Assembly (NCBI RefSeq): GCF_949769195.1
Contig: NZ_OX458333.1
Span: 1,550,001 to 1,614,000, forward strand
Reading direction: 5' to 3'
DNA from: Methylocaldum szegediense
GTDB taxonomy: Bacteria > Pseudomonadota > Gammaproteobacteria > Methylococcales > Methylococcaceae
Length of the DNA stretch: 64,000 nucleotides
Shown piece after piece: positions 1 through 8,309 of this stretch (positions are counted from its first letter, which is position 1; every line of letters begins with the position of its first letter). Both the position numbers and the translations under genes were made by a program. The notes beneath the pieces are model-generated. The model did no database searches. It saw only the letters and a list, made by a program, of their open reading frames with translations, and had not been told where the DNA came from.

Positions 1-691
1 GAGCTCCGAGTTCCACGTCGATGCGGCTCGTGGTGTGTGCGAACACATAGCTGCGCAGCCCGCTTAGGACCACCTCGAAGATCGAGACGATCAGAAGACC
101 AACAACGATTACGTCTAGGGTCGTCAGACCCCGGTGTACCAGCACCTTGTCCATGACAACCTGAAAAAAAAGCGGCGTCACCAAGGCGAACAGTTGCAGG
201 ACGAACGACGCCAGTAAAACTTCACCGAGCAGCTTCCGGTATTTGACGATCGCTGGAATGAACCAGGTGAAGTCGAATTTGGCGAATTCGCCGGCCAGGA
301 AAGCTCTTGAGGCAAATAGGATCAAATCTCCCGTCCAGCGCGATTCCAGGTCGTCTCGGGCAACGACCTCCGGCCGTTCCCGCGAGGGATCGTGGATCAG
401 GACTTTCTCGTTGTCGCTCCTTGCGAGAATGAAGAAGTCGTCCCCCCGCCCGATCGCAAGCGCTGGCAGCGGCGTATTGGCGAGGCGCGAAAAGTCGGTC
501 TTGACGGTCTTGGCTTTGAGCCCCAATTGTTTGGCGGCGAGCAGGATCTCGGTGACGCCAAATGGTCGGCTTCCCTCCCCGAACCTATGCCGCAATTGCC
601 CCGGATCAGCCGCGACGCCGTGAAAACGGGCCAGCATCACGAGACAAGCGAGCCCCGTGTCCGGCGCCTGTCGCGTGGATTTGTCTTCCAT
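1..691 (-). CDS. Type I secretion ABC transporter (HlyB-type permease/ATPase), partial
   Basis: The gene runs off the left edge, so only the N-terminal ~230 residues are visible. It begins with a C39-peptidase-like domain in which the usual DCG motif is DTG (start of DTGLACLVMLARFHGV). The catalytic cysteine is therefore missing, as is typical of RTX exporters that bind but do not cleave their substrate. A hydrophobic segment follows (FVLQLFALVTPLFFQ), then the start of the ABC transmembrane domain (VVMDKVLVHRG). In the inner membrane such a protein pairs with an HlyD-type adaptor and TolC to export RTX proteins. It lies downstream of the large RTX gene on the same strand. An in-frame ATG 30 bp further upstream (position 721) is an alternative start; neither has a strong ribosome binding site. 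The ATPase domain lies outside the window. Confidence 0.9.
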   Translation of the reverse strand, partial: MEDKSTRQAPDTGLACLVMLARFHGVAADPGQLRHRFGEGSRPFGVTEILLAAKQLGLKAKTVKTDFSRLANTPLPALAIGRGDDFFILARSDNEKVLIHDPSRERPEVVARDDLESRWTGDLILFASRAFLAGEFAKFDFTWFIPAIVKYRKLLGEVLLASFVLQLFALVTPLFFQVVMDKVLVHRGLTTLDVIVVGLLIVSIFEVVLSGLRSYVFAHTTSRIDVELGA

Positions 692-847
692 TTTTGCATG
701 TTTGGGTTCAAACAGAACCATACGACTTGCTTGTTGCCTTGGCAGAAATCACCAAAGTTCAGAAACGACGGATGACCCCTTTGTGTTTGTCGAAGCTGGG
801 AAAACGCTGGCATGAACTTCATCCCTTGCTCACCCAACCACTCGAGC

Positions 848-882
848 CCTTGGCCTTCATTAACGTACGGCGAAGGCCAAGG
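848..882 (-). terminator. Hairpin between the RTX gene and the secretion ATPase gene (possible attenuator)
   Basis: A perfect 11-bp inverted repeat, CCTTGGCCTTC / GAAGGCCAAGG, with a 13-nt loop sits 12 bp after the RTX stop and before the transporter gene. There is no clear T-tract on the minus strand, so full termination is not assured. A partial stop between toxin and transporter genes is known in hly-type operons, where it makes substrate more abundant than exporter. That role here is inferred. Confidence 0.45.
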
Positions 883-893
883 ACTCCTTTTCA

Positions 894-3800
894 CTATTGC
901 CAGTTGGCAGCAATCACTGCGTTGAGGGCGTCTTGGTAGCTTGGCGGCAGCGTGGTTTGTCCCGCTGGCGGCGGGGCAAAGGCCGCCATCGCTGTGACGA
1001 GGTTCTCCACCTGGCTGTCCAGCAGCGTCCGGCCATCCCAGGTGACGAATTGCTCGACCCGGCACGCATCGCTCACATACCAGTCCTTGACGATCAAGGT
1101 GTCGTTCGTGCCGAGAATAGAGATTTCAAGGTCGTTGCTCGCGCCCGGGCGCGAGAACCAGAGCTGATCGGCCGATACCTCCGGCAGAAACCGGACGGTA
1201 TCCGTGCCGCCGGCTGTGGTGTCGTGTTCGACCACCGTATCGGTGCCGTAACCGCGACCGAAACGGTAGGTGTCGCTGCCGACGCCCCCGATCAGCGTGT
1301 CCGCGCCACCCAAACCGTCCAGCGTGTCGTTACCGGCGCCACCTTGCAGGCGGTTGTCACTGTCGTTGCCCGTCAAGACGTTGTCGAGCCGATTGCCGGT
1401 ACCATCGATGGACGCGGTACCGATAAGCGTGAGATTTTCGAGATTGGCCCCCAAGGTGTAGTCGATCGAGGTCTCGATGGTGTCGATACCGTCATGGCCG
1501 CCTTCCAATACGGTATCAAGCCGATGATCGACCACGTAGACATCGTTCCCGCTGCCGCCCAGCATGAGGTCTGCCCCGCTCCCGCCGTCGAGGAGGTCGT
1601 CGCCTGCATCACCGAACAAACTGTCGATGCCTTCACCGCCGAACAGCCGATCAGCCCCCTGCCCGCCATCCAGTCTATCGGAGCCGGCACCCCCCAGCAG
1701 GGTGTCGTTACCGCCGTTGCCGAGCAGCCAATCCAAGCCGCCGAGACCGTCGATCACGTCATCGAATGCGCCGCCTCGCAGACAATCCGCCCCGGCAGTG
1801 CCAGTCAGGCTGAGGCCCGGCTCACTACCGGCCTCTATGGTCAAGGCGAACAGGCCGGAGGCCGATGCTCCGCTCGCATCGGTCGCCGTCACCTGAATCG
1901 CGTAGCGCCCTGTCGTTCCCAGGGTCGGACTGCCTTCGAAGACGCCGGTCTCCGGGTCGAACGTCAACCAGTCGGGCAGCGCGTTGCCGTTCTCCAGCGC
2001 CGCCGAAAGGGTGAGTGCGTCGCCCTGATCGATGTCGACGAACGTGGATACCGGCAGTTCAAACATGAAGCGCTGACCTTCGACACCGCTCCGATCGGGG
2101 ATCGGTTGCGCCAGAATGGGCGCATCGTTAGCGCCGTGGATGGTCACCTCCAGCTCAGCGGAGGCGGCAAGCGGGTCCGCGGCATCATCGACCACGGTGT
2201 AGACAAACCGATCAGTGACCGTCTGGCCGGCGGCGAGCCCTTGCACCGCCTGGGCGTCATTGTCGAGCAGGTAGCGATACGCGCCGTCCTCGCTCAGACT
2301 CAAGGTGCCGTAGGCTCCCGCGAGACTACCAGTAGTGACAACCCTCAGCACGGTGTTCGAGTCCGGATCGCGATCGTTGGCCAACACGTTACCAGTCGCC
2401 TCGCTTATGCCGTCCTCGACAACCTCGGCGCGGTCGTCGAGCGCGCCGGGCGCATCGTTAGCGCCTTCGATACTGACGGTGAGGGTAGCTCCGCCCTGAC
2501 GCGGATTCAGCGGGTCGTTGTCCGTGACCGTATAGCCGAATGTGTCGATCACCGTTTGCCCCTGGGCCAGGGCCTGTACCGGGTCGGCCTCCAGGTCCAG
2601 CTCGTAAGCGTAAGAGCCGTCCGCTGCCAAGCTCAGCCGGCCGTAGCGGCCCTGGTGGACACCGGGGTTCGCTACCGCCAGAACCGCACCGTCGTCCTCT
2701 CCGTCATTGCTTAGGACGTTGCCGACAACGGCAAGCTCGTCATCCTCGCCGATCCGCGCGTTATCGTCGCGGGCCGTTAGGGATGCCCGGTTGACGGCCC
2801 GATCGATCGCGGTCGCATCCAGCGTGCTCCCGTCGGCGAATTCGATAGTTTCCACCCGGTTATCGTCCACATACCAGTTCTTCAGCGTCAGCCGGTCGGT
2901 GCTTCCTTTCAATTCAAGGATGACGTCGTCACCGTCCCGAGCGAGGGTGATATCCGCCGGGGTCAGAGCACCGTTCATCACGACGGCGTCGGCGGCGCCG
3001 CCTTCGTCGAAGATTACATCCCAGCCGGAACCCCGACCAAAGGCATAGCGGTCGTCGTCCAGACCGCCTGCGAGCCAATCGTCGCCCTCGCCGCCGTCGA
3101 GAAAGTCACTGCCGGCTCCACCCTCCAGGCGGTCCGCCCCAGCGCCAGCAAAAACCGTATCGTCCCCTTCCAGGGCGAGTAGGCGGTCCACCGTCGCTGT
3201 GCCCTGCAACCGGTCGTCCTCGGAGGTGCCAACGATATCGAAACCGCGTTCGATGAGTTGGTGGTAAGAAAGGGTTGTGCCGTCGGCGAACTCGAACGTG
3301 TCGATTACCGGATTCGCCCCTGGGTCGTTGGCATTGAAGCCCTCGATATGGATCGCGCCGCCGTCCGGCAAATGGATCGCCAACGAGCCCAAACCCAGAC
3401 GGAGGTCGGATGGCCCGATCCCGGCGCCAAAGCTCAGAATGTTGCCGATCGGCCCGCCGGCAGCCCCCGGCTCGGCGAAGTCGTCGATTCGGTCGATGCC
3501 GTCGCCTAGGTTGTAGACATAGGTATCGCGCCCAGCCCCGCCAGCCAAGGTATCGTTGCCAGACCCACCGAACAATAAGTCGTTCCCCTCACCACCATCG
3601 AGATAGTCGCTGCCGTCTCCTCCTTGAAGTTCGTCATTTCCCGTACCTCCAACCAGCACATCGTTGCCGCTTTGACCGAAGATCAGATCATCGCCGGCAT
3701 CGCCATAGAGAGCATCATTCCCGTGGATGGATACGTCGACATCGGTGTTATCACCATATAAGGTGTCGTTTCCATCGCCTCCATGGATCACGTCGCTGCC

Positions 3801-6269
3801 GCCGTCGCCGGCGATTTGATCGTCACCTCTACCGCCTTCGATACTGTCATCACCCTGATAGGCCGCGCCAATCTGGGCACTGCTTGAATCGCCGCGGATA
3901 GTGTCGTCGCCATCGCCGCCGTAGATCACATCGGCGTTTCCTTCCCCAAAAATCGTATCGTTACCGCCTTTGCCGTCGATATAGTCGGCACCGTGGTAAT
4001 CGGCGTTATACCCCTGGCGAATTTCATCGCCTTCTATCAGGTCGTCGCCCTCGCTGCCGATTAACATATCGTTGCCGCCATTGCCCATCAGGAAACTGGG
4101 GCCGGTCCCACCGCCGGCATCGATATAGTCATCGCCGTGGTCGGCAGGATTGGCGTTGATATCACCGGTAATCGAATCGTCATCGTCGCCGCCGTAAAGG
4201 ATGTCGTTTCCTGCGCCTCCGTCGATGGAATCCATTCCGCTTTCGCCGAAGACGATGTCGTCACCCCGGCCAGCTAGAATCCAGTCGCCGCCGGTGCCGC
4301 CGTAAATCCGGTCATTCCCGCCGCCGGGATCGAACAGACCGATAACCGGGGCAAGCCCCACGCTGCTGCCCCAGAAAGGGGCATCTGGGTCCGCTGCCGG
4401 ATAGGCTTGCGGCAAGCCGTGCAAGGTCCAGTCGAAGCTCTGTGCCTGATAGGTGGCGTCGCCGAACAGAACGTCATGCCCTGCACCGCCGATGAGAAGA
4501 TCGTCGCCTTCGCCGCCCATGAGAGCGTCCGCTTGTTCGCTACCCACTAGCGAGTCGTTGCCCGCACCCGCTGACAGAAAGTCGCCGTAAACACCGTCAG
4601 CGGTTTCGCCGCCGAAATCGCGAAAATCGGTCCACCCGCTCAAATCCACCGCGTCGGCGGCATATAAGACGTCGTTGCCTGAACCGCCGATAAGGAGGTC
4701 GCGGTCACCGCCGCCTTCGAGAACATCATCGCCCGCCTTGCCGTCCAATCGGTCCTGACCCAGCAATCCCGATAGCCGGTCACGACCAGCGCTCCCGTAC
4801 AACGTATCCGCTCGCCCCGGTTCAGCGTTGCCGGAATCGGTAACGACGTTGCCCAAATCGTCGTACTGGATCTGTATTCCGTCCGCGTCTGGGTCGAAAT
4901 CTACCGGAGCCCGATCACCGATAATTTCCAATAAGGGCGTAGGATTGGACGGAGTCGAACTGTTCTGAGGCAAATCAAAGCCCAGATCGCCGTCGTGGAA
5001 ATCCTTTACAATCAGGTTCACGGAAACACCGGTATCGGCGGCATTGCGGATATACAGGTTGCGCTTGCCGTCGGGATCCGGCACGTCAAGGATAAATTGG
5101 TATTGTTTATCCGCGGAAAGCCAGGTATCCGGGCCGGTCTTTTCGCCGCCGGCCAGGGTCAGTGTTACACCGCCGACGGTGATGCGGCCGAGACCGTCGG
5201 CATCGTCGATGATGTCCAGACCGTCACCGCTGTTATAAACATAGGTGTCATTACCCCTCCCGCCGACCAGCGTATCGTTACCGCCATGCCCATTTAAGAT
5301 ATCGTTATCGTCACCGCCATAGAGTTTGTCGTTTTTATCTCCGCCATTGAGATCATCGTTGCCTGAGCCGCCAACTAAAACAACACCATTTGAAACATAA
5401 TCATGAACCGGAGAGAGTACATTCACAGAGGCGGTAAGCTCATCATCCCCTAACGTTCCGTAAACAATGGGCTTGCCGCCATCTAGAAATCGTGTGACGC
5501 CCTCATTCCATAATTGCTCCCATACCGCTTGAACCGCGCTATACACTTGGTCAAAAATCAGTGGAAGTGGACCTTTATACCAAGCGGATTCTTTGGCCAA
5601 ATCAGCTTGGTAATCGGACCAGTAATAGGAGGTTCTGGGAATCTTGTCTGAGTTGATAAAGTCAAATATAACTTTGCGCCCAATTCCAAAAGTGTCAATT
5701 TTTTCCTCGAGATACAGATTAGCTATAGCTGTTGCACCATCTCCTGTTTCAAAATCGAAATTTTCCTTTCTACTTTCATCTTTCTCGCTAATATCATACC
5801 TTGGCACCACAGCAAAATTTTCAATATGGCGTGTACCATCGGCATCGACGATGAAAGCTGCGTCACCGCTTATTTTGAAAGCAGTTGAATTCCAGATATA
5901 GATACGCTCTCCGTAGTCATCTTGTTCATCATCATAACTATATTGCTGAACATAAATACCATAGTCGGTCCCCGTCAAACCGAGGAAGTTTGCCATCTCC
6001 TCTTTCGTATAGGATTGGCCCGCCACTACCCCAGGTATATCACCGACGTGAGAAAAAAATTTCTTGACTAAATCCGACATCGATCCTAATGCAAATCGTC
6101 CAGGACCTGCCATGTACTCCACTGCATCAACTTTCTCATGTACCAGATCGTCATCAGGAATTTGATCGGAATCAGGACGAATCAGTGCGTCATCCACTAA
6201 GTTATGTGGCGTTAATTTCACGCCGTAGAGGTATAACTGGGTAATCTCTTTCGCAGTCGGTAGGCTCAT
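894..6269 (-). CDS. Large RTX calcium-binding protein with VCBS/cadherin-like domains, type I secreted
   Basis: This 1,791-residue protein has an N-terminal region (about 1-270) that I do not recognise. It is followed by many GGxGxDxLx calcium-binding nonapeptides in blocks (roughly 275-340, 485-960, 1040-1120 and 1500-1660). At about 1165-1390 there are two VCBS-type repeats marked by ANDAP motifs, then a putative Ig/cadherin-like domain (about 1390-1490), then a final RTX block. The C-terminus (LPPSYQDALNAVIAANWQ) resembles the uncleaved secretion signal of type I substrates, and an HlyB-type ATPase follows on the same strand. The start at 6269 is supported by CGGAG 8 nt upstream. No lipase or protease motif is visible, so it may be an adhesin, surface layer-like protein or toxin. 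Residues about 910-1014 are almost identical to part of the second RTX protein, which suggests recent exchange. Confidence 0.92.
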   Translation of the reverse strand: MSLPTAKEITQLYLYGVKLTPHNLVDDALIRPDSDQIPDDDLVHEKVDAVEYMAGPGRFALGSMSDLVKKFFSHVGDIPGVVAGQSYTKEEMANFLGLTGTDYGIYVQQYSYDDEQDDYGERIYIWNSTAFKISGDAAFIVDADGTRHIENFAVVPRYDISEKDESRKENFDFETGDGATAIANLYLEEKIDTFGIGRKVIFDFINSDKIPRTSYYWSDYQADLAKESAWYKGPLPLIFDQVYSAVQAVWEQLWNEGVTRFLDGGKPIVYGTLGDDELTASVNVLSPVHDYVSNGVVLVGGSGNDDLNGGDKNDKLYGGDDNDILNGHGGNDTLVGGRGNDTYVYNSGDGLDIIDDADGLGRITVGGVTLTLAGGEKTGPDTWLSADKQYQFILDVPDPDGKRNLYIRNAADTGVSVNLIVKDFHDGDLGFDLPQNSSTPSNPTPLLEIIGDRAPVDFDPDADGIQIQYDDLGNVVTDSGNAEPGRADTLYGSAGRDRLSGLLGQDRLDGKAGDDVLEGGGDRDLLIGGSGNDVLYAADAVDLSGWTDFRDFGGETADGVYGDFLSAGAGNDSLVGSEQADALMGGEGDDLLIGGAGHDVLFGDATYQAQSFDWTLHGLPQAYPAADPDAPFWGSSVGLAPVIGLFDPGGGNDRIYGGTGGDWILAGRGDDIVFGESGMDSIDGGAGNDILYGGDDDDSITGDINANPADHGDDYIDAGGGTGPSFLMGNGGNDMLIGSEGDDLIEGDEIRQGYNADYHGADYIDGKGGNDTIFGEGNADVIYGGDGDDTIRGDSSSAQIGAAYQGDDSIEGGRGDDQIAGDGGSDVIHGGDGNDTLYGDNTDVDVSIHGNDALYGDAGDDLIFGQSGNDVLVGGTGNDELQGGDGSDYLDGGEGNDLLFGGSGNDTLAGGAGRDTYVYNLGDGIDRIDDFAEPGAAGGPIGNILSFGAGIGPSDLRLGLGSLAIHLPDGGAIHIEGFNANDPGANPVIDTFEFADGTTLSYHQLIERGFDIVGTSEDDRLQGTATVDRLLALEGDDTVFAGAGADRLEGGAGSDFLDGGEGDDWLAGGLDDDRYAFGRGSGWDVIFDEGGAADAVVMNGALTPADITLARDGDDVILELKGSTDRLTLKNWYVDDNRVETIEFADGSTLDATAIDRAVNRASLTARDDNARIGEDDELAVVGNVLSNDGEDDGAVLAVANPGVHQGRYGRLSLAADGSYAYELDLEADPVQALAQGQTVIDTFGYTVTDNDPLNPRQGGATLTVSIEGANDAPGALDDRAEVVEDGISEATGNVLANDRDPDSNTVLRVVTTGSLAGAYGTLSLSEDGAYRYLLDNDAQAVQGLAAGQTVTDRFVYTVVDDAADPLAASAELEVTIHGANDAPILAQPIPDRSGVEGQRFMFELPVSTFVDIDQGDALTLSAALENGNALPDWLTFDPETGVFEGSPTLGTTGRYAIQVTATDASGASASGLFALTIEAGSEPGLSLTGTAGADCLRGGAFDDVIDGLGGLDWLLGNGGNDTLLGGAGSDRLDGGQGADRLFGGEGIDSLFGDAGDDLLDGGSGADLMLGGSGNDVYVVDHRLDTVLEGGHDGIDTIETSIDYTLGANLENLTLIGTASIDGTGNRLDNVLTGNDSDNRLQGGAGNDTLDGLGGADTLIGGVGSDTYRFGRGYGTDTVVEHDTTAGGTDTVRFLPEVSADQLWFSRPGASNDLEISILGTNDTLIVKDWYVSDACRVEQFVTWDGRTLLDSQVENLVTAMAAFAPPPAGQTTLPPSYQDALNAVIAANWQ

Positions 6270-6281
6270 GAATATGCTCCG

Positions 6282-6929
6282 TTACAGGTTCAAGAATCTG
6301 AATATCTCATGAACAATCCCATATATCGTTATTATGGAAAAATCGTTCTCATCCCCGCCACAAAACTGTCCGCAATTCCCAGCTGTGTATAAATGATCCC
6401 GAATAAGCCGCTCATGCTTTTCTCCTTTGATTTCGTTCAGTGTACGTTCGCGTTTTTCAGCACCACCTTTAACGTTTTCGTCGATAGGTTCCTTGAGGGT
6501 CTTTTTGATATATCTGTAGGTGTAGGTCATTCTGACACCGTAATTACACGTCCCGAAGATTTTCTCAAAGAAGCCAGGGGGACGGTCATCAGCAAAACCT
6601 TTATAAATCACCCTGCAACAGTTTGGGTTCTCACGCAAAAATTCATCTACGTCAGCATAAGGTATGACAACTTCGTACTCACTTACTCGACCTAACTTAT
6701 CATAACTGGATCGACGCCACTTTTGATTACCTTTAATCGTGTGATTGGCAGCGATTGCTCCGCGGATCTTTTCCTCATCGGAAAGATACCGCATTTCCTT
6801 AAAGCAAAAGCCAGAATAGTTTAACGACCCAAAAACCATAAGTAGCAACATCGGCCATTTAAGAATTCTTAGAAAAGCTAGTTTTCTAACGAGTATTACA
6901 AGCGGATGTTTCTCTTTAAAAATGCTCAT
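6282..6929 (-). CDS. Hypothetical membrane-anchored protein upstream of the large RTX gene
   Basis: A 215-residue protein with one N-terminal hydrophobic segment (about 19-40, including ILKWPMLLLMVFGSLNYSGF) preceded by lysines and arginines. The rest is hydrophilic and contains several cysteines (NPNCCRV, GTCNYG, GNCGQFCGG), so an extracytoplasmic location is likely. I do not recognise a family. It ends 12 bp before the large RTX gene and is probably co-transcribed with it. Its ATG overlaps the stop of a truncated upstream frame (ATGA), so it was once inside a longer operon. By position it parallels the unrelated 184-residue protein that precedes the second RTX gene. A helper, inhibitor or immunity role is a guess from that position. 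Confidence 0.7.
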   Translation of the reverse strand: MSIFKEKHPLVILVRKLAFLRILKWPMLLLMVFGSLNYSGFCFKEMRYLSDEEKIRGAIAANHTIKGNQKWRRSSYDKLGRVSEYEVVIPYADVDEFLRENPNCCRVIYKGFADDRPPGFFEKIFGTCNYGVRMTYTYRYIKKTLKEPIDENVKGGAEKRERTLNEIKGEKHERLIRDHLYTAGNCGQFCGGDENDFSIITIYGIVHEIFRFLNL

Positions 6930-7039
6930 GCTGTGCCCACTCCATCTTTGCCAGACATCGTGTTACTGATGTAACCGATAAGGCTTTCCTGGTCCGCCAA
7001 TAATTTCTGCATGAAACTAATCCATGGCACCTTGGATAA
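6926..7039 (-). pseudogene. 3' remnant of an unknown gene cut by IS481 copy 1
   Basis: An open frame of 37 codons enters from the IS boundary at 7039 and ends in TGA overlapping the ATG of the next gene (ATGA). It begins LSKVPWISFMQK and ends SGKDGVGTA. The overlap, typical of translational coupling, indicates a real gene whose 5' part was lost when the IS481 element arrived or recombined. The fragment is too short to assign. Confidence 0.5.
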
Positions 7040-8104
7040 TGTCACGTCCCGTATGATTATTTACCGAGAAGGAGTTATGCTCTGTTCGAAGCCCGGAGCC
7101 TTCTCCAGGAGATCTTCGGTCCGTCCAAGTGAGGTTCCTTTCCATGCAGATTCGCCTTCACAAGAAGGCCCGTACCACACCGGCTGTGCGACAGGCCATT
7201 CAAGAGTCCACGTTGAGCGAGCGCGCCTTGGCCCAAAAGCATGGCATTAGCCGAACGACCGTCCGCAAGTGGAAACACCGCTCCTCGGTCGAAGATGCCT
7301 CGCATCGGCCCCACACCCTCAGAACCACGCTCACGCCCGCCCAGGAAGCCATCGTGGTCTACCTCCGCCAAGCTCTGCTCCTCTCCTTGGATGATCTCCT
7401 GGCCGTGACCCGGGAATTTCTCAATCCTGCCGTGTCCCGTTCCGGGCTAGACCGCTGCCTGCGCCGCCACGGGGTGGCGTCCCTCAAGACCCTGCTTCCG
7501 CCTACAGAGAAGGCGAAGGTCAAACCCTTCAAGGCCTATGAGCCCGGCTTCCTTCACCTGGATGTTAAGTACTTGCCCGCCATCGACGGCGAACCCCGCC
7601 GATACCTGTTCGTCGCCATCGACCGCGCCACCCGCTGGGTCTATGTCGCCCTCAAGCCCAACCGCACCGCCTTAAGCGCAAAGGACTTCCTCAAAGCGGT
7701 GATTCAGGCCGCGCCTTTCCGCATCCAGAAATGCCTGACCGACAACGGCTCGGAGTTTACCGACCGTTTCCTGACCCGAACTCGGCAGCCCTCGGGGACG
7801 CATGAGTTTGACCGCCTCTGTACTGAACAAGGCATCGAACATCGCCTGATTCCGCCGGGCCGGCCCCAAACGAATGGCCTGGTGGAACGCTTCAATGGCC
7901 GCATCGAGGAGGTGTTGCAAACCCATCACTTCGATTCAACCGCCGATCTGGACACCACCCTGCACCGCTATGTCGAGCTGTACAATCATCACATTCCCCA
8001 AAAGGCCTTAGGCCATCTCACCCCGATTCAGGCTCTCAAAAACTGGCAAACGTCCCATCCCCATCTCCTTCGCAAGAGGGTTTATCTTCACGCGGGACCT
8101 GACA
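7040..8104 (+). mobile_element. IS481-family insertion sequence, copy 1 (1,065 bp)
   Basis: The ends are imperfect inverted repeats starting TGTC: left TGTCACGTCCCG, right (reversed) TGTCAGGTCCCG. The right boundary is confirmed because the sequence from 8105 onward recurs at 17303 without the IS. All three copies in the window are exactly 1,065 bp. The flanks (GGATAA and CCAGAA) do not match, so there is no target duplication. The left flank is a gene fragment and the right flank belongs to another duplicated segment. This indicates deletion or recombination at this copy after insertion. It is the most diverged of the three copies. Confidence 0.88.
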
Positions 8105-8154
8105 CCAGAACGGTACCGAATGATTCTGTCGATTCGCTTGCGCAAGTCTGCTAG
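7144..8154 (+). CDS. IS481-family transposase, copy 1
   Basis: A 336-residue transposase with an N-terminal helix-turn-helix (LAQKHGISRTTVRKWKHR) and an rve-type DDE core: first Asp in HLDVKYLP, second in TDNGSEF, Glu in NGLVERFNGRIEE. The start at 7144 is preceded by AAGTGAGG at 9 nt; an in-frame GTG at 7129 has no better signal. The IS ends at 8104, but the frame stays open into host DNA until 8154. The last 17 residues (from TRTVPNDSVDSL) are therefore not IS-encoded. The catalytic core is intact, so activity is possible. Confidence 0.88.
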   Translation: MQIRLHKKARTTPAVRQAIQESTLSERALAQKHGISRTTVRKWKHRSSVEDASHRPHTLRTTLTPAQEAIVVYLRQALLLSLDDLLAVTREFLNPAVSRSGLDRCLRRHGVASLKTLLPPTEKAKVKPFKAYEPGFLHLDVKYLPAIDGEPRRYLFVAIDRATRWVYVALKPNRTALSAKDFLKAVIQAAPFRIQKCLTDNGSEFTDRFLTRTRQPSGTHEFDRLCTEQGIEHRLIPPGRPQTNGLVERFNGRIEEVLQTHHFDSTADLDTTLHRYVELYNHHIPQKALGHLTPIQALKNWQTSHPHLLRKRVYLHAGPDTRTVPNDSVDSLAQVC

Positions 8155-8309
8155 CAAGGTACTGTCTCTACAATGAGACATTGACTGATTTTTCTGTCAG
8201 CCATAGCGGATTTTTTTGTCCGTTTTGGCTTACAGCGACGATGACAATATTGTGCGCCAATGCCGTGGCTTTTTATCGGCCTTCTCGCGCAACTGAGGAT
8301 GCTGAACTG
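8105..8309. repeat. Duplicated segment downstream of the truncated RTX genes (second copy at 17303-17512)
   Basis: This sequence recurs at 17303-17512 with about 90% identity by eye. It includes CTGATTTTTCTGTCAGCC, AGCGGATTTTTTTGTCCG and the last 26 codons of both truncated RTX frames. Similarity to the intact RTX gene stops abruptly at about 8309, so this looks like the terminal part of a foreign element that once interrupted an RTX gene. The repeated TGTCAGCC / TGTCCG / TGTAAGCC-like words recall IS21-type ends, but I cannot confirm a family. Truncation plus element end was then duplicated as a unit. Confidence 0.6.

Noticed and set aside
897-2714. Long plus-strand open frame (605 codons) across the large RTX gene
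   Set aside because: It is antisense to a clear RTX protein; the repeated GGxGxD codons leave the opposite strand open by composition. No recognisable protein motif or ribosome site.
3500-5400. Regular short DNA repeats resembling a CRISPR or satellite array
   Set aside because: The periodicity is the 27-bp RTX nonapeptide repeat of a coding gene; there are no constant repeats with unique spacers.
7672-7929. Antisense frames of 66-85 codons inside each IS481 copy
   Set aside because: They recur only because the IS is repeated, lie opposite the catalytic core and have no start signals.
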